64,000 nt of DNA from Candidatus Solibacter sp. (GTDB lineage: Bacteria > Acidobacteriota > Terriglobia > Bryobacterales > Bryobacteraceae): positions 47,312-111,311 of the forward strand of contig PNKE01000012.1 in NCBI GenBank assembly GCA_013822245.1, written 5' to 3'. The stretch's first letter is position 1, and each line of letters starts with the position of its first letter. The notes beneath the pieces are model-generated. The model saw nothing but the letters and a program-made list of their open reading frames with translations, made no database searches and had not been told where the DNA came from. This document shows, in pieces, positions 46,427 through 54,581 of this stretch. The position numbers were made by a program, and so were the translations under genes.

Positions 46427-46912
46427 ATGTGGAGGATTGTGCTGATTCTGGTTGCGGGTTGCCTGGGGGCGTACGGTCAGACCGGCATTACGTCGTTCAC
46501 CGTCACGCCCTCGGCCCTGAGCTTCACCGCCGCCGATCCGGACACGGGCGGTCCGGCGGCGCAATCCTCCACGGCTGTCATCCGGTTCAATGGGGCCTTC
46601 TTCCGGCCATGGACCCTCTATGTCCAGTCCGAAGGCCCCACCTTGACCAACTGCGGATCGATCCCGGCCTCGGCGCTGGTCCTCCGCTGCACCTCGGAAT
46701 CAGGCAAAGGCTTTCTGGGCAGCACTTCATGCAACGCATCGCCCATCCCGTTATCCACCACTTCGGCCACACATGCGGCCGGTAACCAAGGCATCTTCAA
46801 CTCTGCGATCACGGCGAACCTTCAGGTTACGTTTGCCGGCACTTGGCGCTACCGCGCCGCGCTCGCTCCGGCATGCACTGCCTCAATTCGAAACACGGCG
46901 GATCTTCCATGA
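46427..46912 (+). CDS. Secreted beta protein C
   Basis: 161 residues, signal peptide ending AYGQ. Shares with the next gene the pattern TPSALSFTAADPDTGGPA, then WTLYVQSEG, CGSIPASAL, and a final TWRYRAALAPACTASIRNT. Four cysteines in similar positions. Not alike in sequence to proteins A/B but the same size and export type. Its stop overlaps the next start as ATGA. Confidence 0.72.
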   Translation: MWRIVLILVAGCLGAYGQTGITSFTVTPSALSFTAADPDTGGPAAQSSTAVIRFNGAFFRPWTLYVQSEGPTLTNCGSIPASALVLRCTSESGKGFLGSTSCNASPIPLSTTSATHAAGNQGIFNSAITANLQVTFAGTWRYRAALAPACTASIRNTADLP

Positions 46913-47448
46913 GAACATACCTAGACAAACCCGGAGGACCTCGGACGGTCCGGCTGATGACGGGCGCCTGGGTGCTGCTGGCGCTGCAAGCGCCGGTAGA
47001 GGCCCAGACCAGGATCACCCAGTATTTCGTCACGCCGGCAGCGCTGGCCTTCTCCGCTACCGACCCGGATGAGGGCGGACCCGCGCCTCAGCAAGTCAGC
47101 ATCACCGTCCGATTGGAGCATACCCAGGTGCAGCGGTCCTGGACTCTGTACGTGGAGTCGGAAACGGACTCACTGAGCGGCTGCGGCTACATCCCCGCCT
47201 CGGCGCTGACGGCGGCTTGCACGAGCGCCACGCATGACTCCGGCAACAACTCCGCCAAGGCCTACTGCACCTCGGCGCCAGTCCCTGTCTCGACCACGAG
47301 GGCCGTGGTGGCCTACGGCAACCAGGGCAACCGGGACCACAATCTCGCGGTGAATCTCAAAATCTCCATGGCCGACAGTTGGCGCTATCAGGCGGCGATG
47401 TCGCCAGCCTGCACGACCTCACTCCGTTACACGATGGTTGCCCCATGA
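46909..47448 (+). CDS. Secreted beta protein D (paralogue of C)
   Basis: 179 residues from ATG 46909, which overlaps the previous TGA and so decides the start. The signal region is unusually long before the hydrophobic core (MTGAWVLLALQAPVEAQ); an alternative Met at 46957 would give a normal one. Clear paralogue of protein C: TPAALAFSATDPDEGGPA, WTLYVESET, CGYIPASAL, SWRYQAAMSPACTTSLRY. Overlaps the chaperone-like gene as ATGA. Confidence 0.72.
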   Translation: MRTYLDKPGGPRTVRLMTGAWVLLALQAPVEAQTRITQYFVTPAALAFSATDPDEGGPAPQQVSITVRLEHTQVQRSWTLYVESETDSLSGCGYIPASALTAACTSATHDSGNNSAKAYCTSAPVPVSTTRAVVAYGNQGNRDHNLAVNLKISMADSWRYQAAMSPACTTSLRYTMVAP

Positions 47449-48233
47449 AACACATATCAGTTATCGCTCTTCTCTGGTCAGCGCCTTTGATGGCGCAAAT
47501 CGGCATCGGACTCTCCCCAATGCGGGTGGAGATGAACATCGGTCCCGGCCAGAGCTACTCCGGCGCCCTGGAACTCACCAACGAAACCGGCGGACCCATG
47601 CGCATCCGCGGCGAATTGCTCGATTTTACCCTCGACAAGACCATGACTCCGCAGTTTGCGCGCTCCATGGCCGAGGAGTCTGAATGGAGCTGCCGCCAAT
47701 GGCTCACCGTCAATCCGATGGAAACCGAGATCGGCGACGCCGGGAAACTCATCATCCGCTACACGATCCGCATCCCGCCGGATGCCCCGCCGAAAGGCTA
47801 TCACTGCGCCGCCGGCTTTACGGCGATGGCGCCGGCCGGCGAGGCGAAGGCCATCGGAATGCGCAACATTGTCCGGGCCGTGGCCGCGTTCTACGCAACC
47901 GTGGGAGAGCACCGCGCCAAGGGCGAAGTGGCGGGCCTGGTCCTGGAAAAGGCAGGCAATACCAGCGTCGCCGTGCTGACCCTCCGCAACGACGCCCAGG
48001 TCCATCTCCGGCCGTCGGGCAGCCTGGAGGCGCTCGACGCCGCCGGGCAGGCGATCGAATCCGCCGTCTTGCCCTCCTTCCCCGTCCTGCCCAGGCGGGA
48101 GCAGCGATTCATGATCCCACTCAAGGCCGAGGCGCCGGCCATCCGCGCCCTGCGCGTGAAAGTGGACCTCGGTATGGACGAGGTCCAGGAAGCGACCATC
48201 AGGTTGGACATCAACGGTGGTGAAGCGAACTGA
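47445..48233 (+). CDS. Pilus-chaperone-like periplasmic protein
   Basis: 262 residues, signal peptide (ISVIALLWSAPLMAQ). The start of the mature protein, IGLSPMRVEMNIGPGQSYSGALELTNETGGPMRIRGEL, follows the first Ig domain of PapD-like chaperones (a target-binding strand followed by an LTNE-type strand). Later VRAVAAFYATVG and SVAVLTLRNDAQVHLRPSG look like the domain boundary and second Ig domain. Expected to hold the small beta proteins in the periplasm. The classification is by layout, not by a strong motif match. Overlaps both neighbours. Confidence 0.7.
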   Translation: MKHISVIALLWSAPLMAQIGIGLSPMRVEMNIGPGQSYSGALELTNETGGPMRIRGELLDFTLDKTMTPQFARSMAEESEWSCRQWLTVNPMETEIGDAGKLIIRYTIRIPPDAPPKGYHCAAGFTAMAPAGEAKAIGMRNIVRAVAAFYATVGEHRAKGEVAGLVLEKAGNTSVAVLTLRNDAQVHLRPSGSLEALDAAGQAIESAVLPSFPVLPRREQRFMIPLKAEAPAIRALRVKVDLGMDEVQEATIRLDINGGEAN

Positions 48234-50499
48234 CATCATCGTCCTCGCGGCCCTGCTGGCCTGCGGCGCCGCCTTCGGGCAGGAGTCCAAGGGCACGGCA
48301 AGCGTGACCGCGCAAGGCTTCTATGCCCCGGGCGGATTCGAAACCGTGCGTTCCACCACCGGCATCGCGGCCGAGTTCCGTTACATCCTCCCCGCCGGCA
48401 TGCTGCTGGAAGGCAAGGCGGAGAACTACGCCGCGTCCGGATTCCGGTTGACCGAGAACTACCTCACCCTTCGCGGACTCGCCGCCGGCGGCTGGCGGCT
48501 GGAGTTCAACGCCGGAGACTTCAACGTACCTGGCCGGCAGCTTGATTTCTTCCTGCCGCAGATCTACACCCCCATGTTCCGGCTGCGCGGCGCACGGGTG
48601 CAGGGACTGCGGGGGCGGCTGGGCTGGAGCGGCTACGCCGGCGCCGTCACCTACATGGAAGGCCCGCGGCTGCCGTTCTCCGTGCTCAGCCCGCAGACCC
48701 GCGGCGGTGGCGGCCTGAACTGGAAGGCTTCCGAAACGCTGGAGTTCGCCGGCCAGTTCGATGTCGTCTCCACCCAGCCCGGCAGCGCATCCGGCCGGCC
48801 TCACCTGCTCCAGCCAGGCAGACGGTACGCCCGCGCGGCCCAGGCCGCGGCCATGGCCTCCTGGAAGCCATTGAACAACCTCAGACTGCTCGGCGAGGCG
48901 GCCCACACTTCCGGCACTCCGCTGGATCAGACCACCGTCAAGCCGTCGCCGTGGAATGCCCTGGCCGCGGCGGAGTACGAATACGGCCGCGGCTCGGTCC
49001 GCGCCAGCTATGCGCGCCAGACCGCCGGCTACACGCCCGTGGCCGGATACTACACCGGGGACCGCGGCTCAGGGTTCGTCGAAGGGCGCATCCGGCCCTG
49101 GCGGCGCGCGGATCTCTACGCCTCGGCCGGATCGCAGAGCAACAACTTCGAACGTAATCCGGCGGTCTGGACCTTCCATTCGAAATCCGTCAGCACCGGC
49201 GTGTCACTGGATGCCGGCGCCGGCGTGAATCTCTCGACGCAGTTGTCGCGAACCGAATTGAACTCCGATTCGCCTTCCGGCGGGCGGATGCGCAACACCA
49301 ACCGGCAGTTGATGCTGATGGCGTCAAAGAGCTACGGCAGCCACTCGACACGGTTTTCGTACCGGCATTTCGAAATGCGCCATGCCGGCGCGGCCTCCGG
49401 GCAGGGGGCCGTCGAAGGCGAGCAGTCGGTCCGGTTGGGCCGCTGGATGACCTCGGCGGCGGTGCGCTACGGCGCCTCCCGCGCTGGAGAACGGCGCGAT
49501 AGCCTGTTCGTCCGCGGCATGGTGCAGGGCAACATCGGCCGCGCGTCCATCCATGCTTTTTCCGAGGCCGGCCGTGACCTCGCCAACGAGACCCTGTTCG
49601 CCATGAACCAGATCCAGACCACCGTCGCCGGCTTCAACCTGCCCATCGGCCGCGGATGGAACGTCCAGGGCGAAGTGCTCAAAACCACAATCGCCACGGC
49701 GCTGAATCCGCAATCGGCCTTTGTGCTGGCGTCCAATGGTGTACCGGTCAGCCTGGCGCTCGGCGGCCTGGACCGGTTGAACATCTTCTTCCGCGTGACG
49801 AGGAACATCGGTTGGGGCGGTCCCTCGCCTGTCCCATCCGCCGCCTCTTCGCTGGCCGGCGTCACCCCGGTCTCAGGCGCGATCGAAGGCATCGTCACCG
49901 AAGCCGGCCAGAGCGCGGTCGAGGGCATCCCCATCGTCCTCGATGGCCACCGCCTGGCATTCACCGGCGCAAACGGCCGCTACCGCTTCCCCGATGTCCC
50001 GCAGGGCAGCCACAGGGTCGAGGTATCGCCCAGGGAACTGCCCGCCGAGTTCGATCCGGCCGTGACCGGCGAAACCGCCATCTTTGTCCGCAGCGCCCGC
50101 ACCGAACGCCGCGACTTCCAGTTGGTTCGCCTCACCAGCCTGCACGGCCAGGTGCTCGCGCCGCCGAACTCCAAGCTCGACGAAATCGTCATCCGGCTCC
50201 CCGGCGCGCGCCGCGTCACCACCCCCGACGAGGACGGCCGCTTCGCATTCCACAACCTGCCGGCCGGCGAATACGAAGTCGTGCTCGATGAATCCACCAT
50301 CGCCGAGGGCCGGCGCCTGTCGGGTCCGTCCAGCCTGTCCGCCACGGCGAAGGCGGGCGCAGAACCTGCCGAAGCCATCTTCGGGCTTGAAGCAGTTGTG
50401 AAGACAAAGAAGGTCAGGCAGGTGGACCTGCAATCTTCGGCGCCCAAACGGCCGGCGCCCGCCGAAAGCGTCCCCGCGGCTGGGGACGGCCCGCGATAA
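48217..50499 (+). CDS. Outer-membrane beta-barrel protein with C-terminal transthyretin-like domains (usher-like candidate)
   Basis: 760 residues; GTG start at 48217 or 48220, inside the end of the chaperone-like gene. Signal peptide to AAFGQ. Residues 25-540 consist of alternating amphipathic strands typical of a large barrel (LEFNAGDFNVPGRQLDFFLP, HSTRFSYRHFEMRHAG). Residues 555-640 and 645-705 are two carboxypeptidase-regulatory/SdrD-like beta sandwiches (GANGRYRFPDVPQGSHRVEV; DEDGRFAFHNLPAGEYEVVL). The rest is a charged tail. No classical FimD usher signature was recognised. Position after a chaperone and four subunit-like genes suggests it is the export or anchoring pore. Confidence 0.72.
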   Translation: MVKRTDIIVLAALLACGAAFGQESKGTASVTAQGFYAPGGFETVRSTTGIAAEFRYILPAGMLLEGKAENYAASGFRLTENYLTLRGLAAGGWRLEFNAGDFNVPGRQLDFFLPQIYTPMFRLRGARVQGLRGRLGWSGYAGAVTYMEGPRLPFSVLSPQTRGGGGLNWKASETLEFAGQFDVVSTQPGSASGRPHLLQPGRRYARAAQAAAMASWKPLNNLRLLGEAAHTSGTPLDQTTVKPSPWNALAAAEYEYGRGSVRASYARQTAGYTPVAGYYTGDRGSGFVEGRIRPWRRADLYASAGSQSNNFERNPAVWTFHSKSVSTGVSLDAGAGVNLSTQLSRTELNSDSPSGGRMRNTNRQLMLMASKSYGSHSTRFSYRHFEMRHAGAASGQGAVEGEQSVRLGRWMTSAAVRYGASRAGERRDSLFVRGMVQGNIGRASIHAFSEAGRDLANETLFAMNQIQTTVAGFNLPIGRGWNVQGEVLKTTIATALNPQSAFVLASNGVPVSLALGGLDRLNIFFRVTRNIGWGGPSPVPSAASSLAGVTPVSGAIEGIVTEAGQSAVEGIPIVLDGHRLAFTGANGRYRFPDVPQGSHRVEVSPRELPAEFDPAVTGETAIFVRSARTERRDFQLVRLTSLHGQVLAPPNSKLDEIVIRLPGARRVTTPDEDGRFAFHNLPAGEYEVVLDESTIAEGRRLSGPSSLSATAKAGAEPAEAIFGLEAVVKTKKVRQVDLQSSAPKRPAPAESVPAAGDGPR

Positions 50500-50505
50500 T
50501 GGGGC

Positions 50506-51675
50506 ATGCTCCGGTTTGGACTCGCCTGCCTGTTTGCCGTCGGATCCCTGTCCGCTCAGCCGCTGGTGATTGTCGCCATCGACGGCCTGCGCCACGACTT
50601 CATTGAAGTCCACAAGATGCAGACCCTGGCCCGCCTCCGCGCCCAGGGCGCCACCGTCGCCCACATGCAGCCGAGCTTTCCCTCGACGACGTTCCCAAAC
50701 TTCCACACCATGGCCACCGGCCTTGAACCCTCGCGCCACGGACTGGTCGGCATGGCCTTCTACGACCGCGCCCGCAAAGAGCGTTTCTATTACCAGACGA
50801 ACTCCACCGACGGCTCCTGGTACGGCGGCGAACCGTTCTGGCAGACCGCCGAAAAGGCCGGCAAGTCCGTCGCCACGTTCTTCTGGCCCGGCACCGACGT
50901 GGGCGTGAACGGGCATTGGCCGACGTACTTCCGGCGCTATGACTGGCGCGTCCAGCACGACGAGAAAGTCGCCCAGGTGCGAGACTGGCTGTCGATGGCG
51001 AGTGGCCGGCCCGACGCGATTGTCGTCTACTTTTCCGATATCGACTCCATGGGCCACCGCCACGGTCCGCTCGCTCCGGAGACATTCGAAGCCGCGCAAA
51101 AGACTGACGCCTCGCTGGCGCGCATCGCCGAGATGGCGTCGAAGGCCGGTGCGACTTTGCTGATCGTTTCAGACCACGGCCAGAGCGCCGTCGAGGGCCA
51201 TCTCGACCTCACCCCGCTGGCCGATTTCCGCGGCTGCATCGCCGCCAACGAAGCGCCCATGACGATGCTCTACTGCGACGATCCCGCGCGCGTCTACGCC
51301 GAGTTGAAGCCCAAGGAAAAGGGCTGGAAGGTCTATCGCAAAGCCGAAATCCCCGCGCATCTGAACTACCGCGACAACCCGCGCATCGGCGATCTGCTGA
51401 TCCTCCCAGACCGGCCCTGGATCGTCCAGGTATTGCCTCTCGGCGACGGGTCCACTGCCGTGCCGCATCTGAAAGGCATGCACGGCTACGATCCGGTCGC
51501 GAACCGCGAAATGGACACTCTGCTGATCGGCTTCGGCGGGCCATTCAAACAGGGCGCGCGCGTCGAACGCGCCAGGACCGTGGACGTTGCGCCGCTCATC
51601 CTCCACCTGCTCGGCGTGGCCGCGCCCGCGGGCATCGACGGCGATTTCAATCGCGTCCGCGGGCTGCTTCGATAA
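50506..51675 (+). CDS. Exported alkaline-phosphatase-superfamily phosphodiesterase (ENPP-like)
   Basis: 389 residues, signal peptide ending LSAQ. Metal and nucleophile motifs of nucleotide pyrophosphatase/phosphodiesterases: VIVAIDGLRHDF, the Thr nucleophile in FPSTTFPNFHTMATGL (about 62), FSDIDSMGHRHG, SDHGQS and the late MHGYD. Cleaves phosphodiesters of nucleotides or phospholipids outside the cytosol. Six bases after the barrel gene. Its 3' end overlaps the convergent minus gene by 29 bases. Confidence 0.9.
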   Translation: MLRFGLACLFAVGSLSAQPLVIVAIDGLRHDFIEVHKMQTLARLRAQGATVAHMQPSFPSTTFPNFHTMATGLEPSRHGLVGMAFYDRARKERFYYQTNSTDGSWYGGEPFWQTAEKAGKSVATFFWPGTDVGVNGHWPTYFRRYDWRVQHDEKVAQVRDWLSMASGRPDAIVVYFSDIDSMGHRHGPLAPETFEAAQKTDASLARIAEMASKAGATLLIVSDHGQSAVEGHLDLTPLADFRGCIAANEAPMTMLYCDDPARVYAELKPKEKGWKVYRKAEIPAHLNYRDNPRIGDLLILPDRPWIVQVLPLGDGSTAVPHLKGMHGYDPVANREMDTLLIGFGGPFKQGARVERARTVDVAPLILHLLGVAAPAGIDGDFNRVRGLLR

Positions 51676-52387
51676 CCATCTCCTCGACCTCGCGCCACAG
51701 TGGCATATCAAACTCCATCGTCAAGTGTGTGCCCATGAAGAAGGTCCCCATGCGCGACTGCTCGTCGATTTCAAACTCGCCGCGCCGGCCCTTGTAGCTC
51801 ACCTTGCGGTTGAAGAGAATGCGCGTCCGCGCAGCGTCCTCGGCGCGGAGCAGTGGCGCGCCTTTGACGAACAAGTGGTCGCGCTGGAACCAGTTGGCGG
51901 CGGCCCGTACATTGGGCGGCACCGTGTAAGCGTCCTTCCCGTAAGCGTCAACCACTGCGACCAAACGGACGCCCACGCCCCAACCGTCGAGCGTCCGTGC
52001 CAGCCGCAACGCCGCGCGCCCGCCAAGCGACTGTCCAAACAGAACCACTTGCGCCTGTTTCGCCTCATCTTCGCCCAATTTTCCGTCTCGATTGAAGTCA
52101 AACGCCTCTCGGATCAGCCGTTCGGCCAGTTCTAGCTTGTGATTTTCAACCGTCTCCACCCACACGCCCGGCAACTCCCGGCGATTGATGGCGATGGCCG
52201 TCCGGCGAATGCATCGCCCCGGATTGTCCCACCGCTCCCAGCCGCCGACGATGCCAACGACAAGCGTCTCACCGGGCTTCACCGGTAGTGGTGTAACGAA
52301 ATCGTCGAACGTCTGATTGCGTGAGTCCGCGCGGGCGGCCACCGCGGCAAGGCAAATCAGCACGGCGATCTGTAACGAACGCACCAT
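51647..52387 (-). CDS. Exported alpha/beta-hydrolase-like protein with an EF-hand-like loop
   Basis: 246 residues, signal peptide (LQIAVLICLAAVAARA). FGQSLGGRAALRLAR contains the GxSxG nucleophile elbow. DFNRDGKLGEDEA is a canonical EF-hand calcium loop just before it, an unusual insertion. VVDAYGKDA may supply the acid. Substrate unknown. Ends inside the phosphodiesterase gene on the opposite strand. Confidence 0.75.
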   Translation of the reverse strand: MVRSLQIAVLICLAAVAARADSRNQTFDDFVTPLPVKPGETLVVGIVGGWERWDNPGRCIRRTAIAINRRELPGVWVETVENHKLELAERLIREAFDFNRDGKLGEDEAKQAQVVLFGQSLGGRAALRLARTLDGWGVGVRLVAVVDAYGKDAYTVPPNVRAAANWFQRDHLFVKGAPLLRAEDAARTRILFNRKVSYKGRRGEFEIDEQSRMGTFFMGTHLTMEFDMPLWREVEEMVIEAARGRD

Positions 52388-52452
52388 TCGTCGACGATCT
52401 CCCGTTACAAATATACGCGGGAGCTGTTGTCGGGTTTCGAAGAGATTGTGTC

Positions 52453-52476
52453 TCAGGGCAACGGGTAGCCCAGGCT
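52453..52476. repeat. 24-base direct repeat, copy 1 (duplicated 3' end of the downstream synthase gene)
   Basis: TCAGGGCAACGGGTAGCCCA followed by GGCT is identical to 53241-53264, the last codons of the minus-strand deoxyhypusine-synthase-family gene. Weaker similarity continues to about 52497, where the minus strand encodes a near copy of the final residues (QLRGSLGYPLP then stop, against WLRDSLGYPLP). The two copies bracket the RAYT element. Confidence 0.75.
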
Positions 52477-52564
52477 CCCGCGGAGTTGGTAAGCGCTACA
52501 CGCCCGCAGGGACCACGACGAGACCGGCGAGCCGCCTGCGTGAGCGGGCGGTAGATTCTTTCTG

Positions 52565-52595
52565 GTCTACCTCGCCCTCACGGGCGAGGCTCGCA
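52565..52595. repeat. REP-like hairpin, upstream copy
   Basis: A 31-base repeat, 30/31 identical to the copy at 53169-53199. It contains an 8-base perfect stem (CCTCGCCC/GGGCGAGG, 52570-52577 with 52582-52589) and TCAC loop. On the minus strand GTAG lies at the foot of the stem, a tetranucleotide typical of REP sequences mobilised by RAYTs. Confidence 0.65.
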
Positions 52596-52647
52596 ACACG
52601 GGTTGGCTCGTATGCCATTCGGTTTCGCCGCGCGGTATGCTGGCGGC

Positions 52648-53142
52648 GTGACGTACCTGATCACCTTCTCCTGTTACGGAACGCACTTGCGGGGCGATCC
52701 ACGTGGGTCGGTTGATCGGCGTCAGGCGATGCGCGGGCAACCGACCATCGAGCCGGATGAGGGCCGGGTGGAGAGAAACCGGCTCAGGATGACGGGTTCG
52801 GAATTCAAGCTCGACAATGATGATCGAGTGACCGTGCTTTCGGCGATTCGGGACACCTGTGCTTTCAGAAGTTGGGGGCTTCTCGCGGCGCACGTCAGGA
52901 CCGACCACGTGCATGTCGTTGTTTATGCAGAGGCCAGTCCAGAGATGGTTGTGCGCGATTTGAAATCATATGCGAGCCGCCGGCTGAATCGGGTAGGCCA
53001 ATGGCTGGATAGACGATGGACGCGGCGGGCAAGCACTCGCTGGCTGAAGACACGAGAGAGCGTTCTCGCCGCCGTGCGGTACGTCGCGGACGAACAGGGA
53101 GAGCCGATGGCGGTTTACGTGTCGGAGGAGCTTCGAGTGTAG
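52648..53142 (+). CDS. REP-associated tyrosine transposase (RAYT, IS200-like Y1 family)
   Basis: 164 residues from GTG 52648. TYLITFSCYGTHLRGDPRG is the typical first strand. HVRTDHVHVVV is the HUH metal motif, and the catalytic Tyr is in DLKSYASRRLN. A C-terminal basic helix and LAAVRYVADEQGEPM follow. Y1 transposases of this group act on single-stranded DNA at REP hairpins. Matching REP-like hairpins flank the gene, forming a plausible self-contained unit. A single copy here; activity unknown. Confidence 0.85.
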   Translation: MTYLITFSCYGTHLRGDPRGSVDRRQAMRGQPTIEPDEGRVERNRLRMTGSEFKLDNDDRVTVLSAIRDTCAFRSWGLLAAHVRTDHVHVVVYAEASPEMVVRDLKSYASRRLNRVGQWLDRRWTRRASTRWLKTRESVLAAVRYVADEQGEPMAVYVSEELRV

Positions 53143-53168
53143 GGTTCTCCGCCCGCCTTGTTGAATTT

Positions 53169-53199
53169 GTCTACCTCGCCCTGACGGGCGAGGCTCGCA
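53169..53199. repeat. REP-like hairpin, downstream copy
   Basis: 31 bases, differing from the upstream copy by one base in the loop (TGAC for TCAC). It lies in the same orientation, about 30 bases beyond the RAYT stop. The stem CCTCGCCC/GGGCGAGG is unchanged, so the structure is conserved between the copies. Confidence 0.65.
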
Positions 53200-53240
53200 G
53201 GACAGGCGGGTCTCGCCGGGCTGGAGTATTCGCATCCCGA

Positions 53241-54494
53241 TCAGGGCAACGGGTAGCCCAGGCTGTCGCGCAGCCAGTCGGCGTTGTCTTTCACCGCCGC
53301 GCGCAGGGTTTCCATCAACCGTTCGCGTTTCTCAAACAGCCGGTAGCCTTCGCGGGGCCGCAGATAACCGCGCGACTTCGGGTCTTCGAGATAGAGCTGG
53401 TCGAGACCGACCTCCGCCGCGCGTTCTTCATACCGTTTGCGGTTGTCGAGCAGCGCCTTGACGATGAACGGCACCACCGCCGAATAGTCGCCCTGCATCG
53501 ATTCCGTCGTCTTCATGTAGTGGTCCTTGTCCACCTTGCCCCACGTCACCGCCTCGGCCGGGAAGCACGACGAAAGCGACCCGTCGGTCACCGGCGCCGA
53601 CACGATCTGCACATCGAACTGATACCCGCGCACGTCGGGCAACCCGAGCACCTGCCCTAGCGCCGGCTCTGGCTGCAGGTTGAAATTCTTCGGCACGCCG
53701 CCGCCCAGGATCCACGTTCCCAGCGCCTTGGCGTCGCTCTCAAACAGGCCCCAGTAGTGGTACGCGCACGATTCAAACACCTCGGCGTGAATGTCCAGTT
53801 CGAAGCGATAATCCTCCAGCAGACCCGCCTCGCGCATCGCCCACAGCTTCATCGAATTCAGGAAGATCGACCCGTCGCCCGGCGCGCCCACAAAGTAAGG
53901 AATCGCCATCCGATGGCACGTCGCCAGCAGCCCTGGCTCCACTCCATTGCGCTGTTCGAGCCTGTCGAGCCACGCCCCCAGCCGGTAGCGGAACTCCGGG
54001 CCGGTCATCTTGGCCTGGAATTCAGGCAACTGGAGCAGGGCAGAGAAGAAACGGTCCTGGTCCAGCAGGACGTCCTCGTCAAACGCCATATCGGTGACGC
54101 GGATCGTGCGTTCGTCGCGCAGCGCGGCGTCGTCGCCAAAGATCGGGACTTCGTGGACCGGCTCCGGCCGCCCGGTCAGCGAACGGTGGCCGTCGTGGTA
54201 ACACATGGCATCTGTGCCGCTCAGGTAAGCGATCCAGCCGGTTTCAAGCAGCGGGTTGAGCCACGTCTGGTGCTGGCCGCTGACGGTCACCGGCCCGGCC
54301 AGCGCCAGGGTGAGCGGGCATCCGGCGCCGATCGCCGCGTCGAGGATGGTGTAGATGCGGCGCAGATACGCCCCGCCGAACGCCGGCAGGCAGTGGCGGA
54401 ACAGTTCGTCGAGCGTGGCGGCCTCATCGACGCGGCGGGTGCGCACGGTGCGGCGCGACGGGCATTCGGAGTGGTTCATCTTCGGGGTGTCCAA
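53241..54494 (-). CDS. Deoxyhypusine-synthase-family protein
   Basis: 417 residues. AGPVTVSGQHQTWLNPLLETGW and YLSGTDAMCYHDGHRS form the NAD-binding region. The family's catalytic Lys is in SCFPAEAVTWGKVDKDHY. GGGVPKNFNLQ and APVTDGSLSSCFPAEA are also characteristic. Archaeal and eukaryotic relatives modify eIF5A with spermidine. Bacteria lack eIF5A, and bacterial members are thought to act in polyamine (homospermidine-like) metabolism, so the exact reaction is uncertain. The last 24 bases are duplicated beyond the RAYT gene. Confidence 0.88.
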   Translation of the reverse strand: MDTPKMNHSECPSRRTVRTRRVDEAATLDELFRHCLPAFGGAYLRRIYTILDAAIGAGCPLTLALAGPVTVSGQHQTWLNPLLETGWIAYLSGTDAMCYHDGHRSLTGRPEPVHEVPIFGDDAALRDERTIRVTDMAFDEDVLLDQDRFFSALLQLPEFQAKMTGPEFRYRLGAWLDRLEQRNGVEPGLLATCHRMAIPYFVGAPGDGSIFLNSMKLWAMREAGLLEDYRFELDIHAEVFESCAYHYWGLFESDAKALGTWILGGGVPKNFNLQPEPALGQVLGLPDVRGYQFDVQIVSAPVTDGSLSSCFPAEAVTWGKVDKDHYMKTTESMQGDYSAVVPFIVKALLDNRKRYEERAAEVGLDQLYLEDPKSRGYLRPREGYRLFEKRERLMETLRAAVKDNADWLRDSLGYPLP

Positions 54495-54581
54495 ATCTGA
54501 AGCTAACAGGCCGGACCAAGGCGCGGCAAGGCTGAACCGGCCGGACGATTAGGGCTACAATCGGGGCGAAGGAGGGAACGC

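Larger units (their letters stand above)
52388..52647. other. Element-like intergenic DNA before the RAYT gene
   Basis: Contains a duplicated fragment of the neighbouring deoxyhypusine-synthase-family gene end (52453-52497), a Cys-poor Arg-rich non-coding stretch, and the first REP-like hairpin (52565-52595). No gene is supported. Confidence 0.5.
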
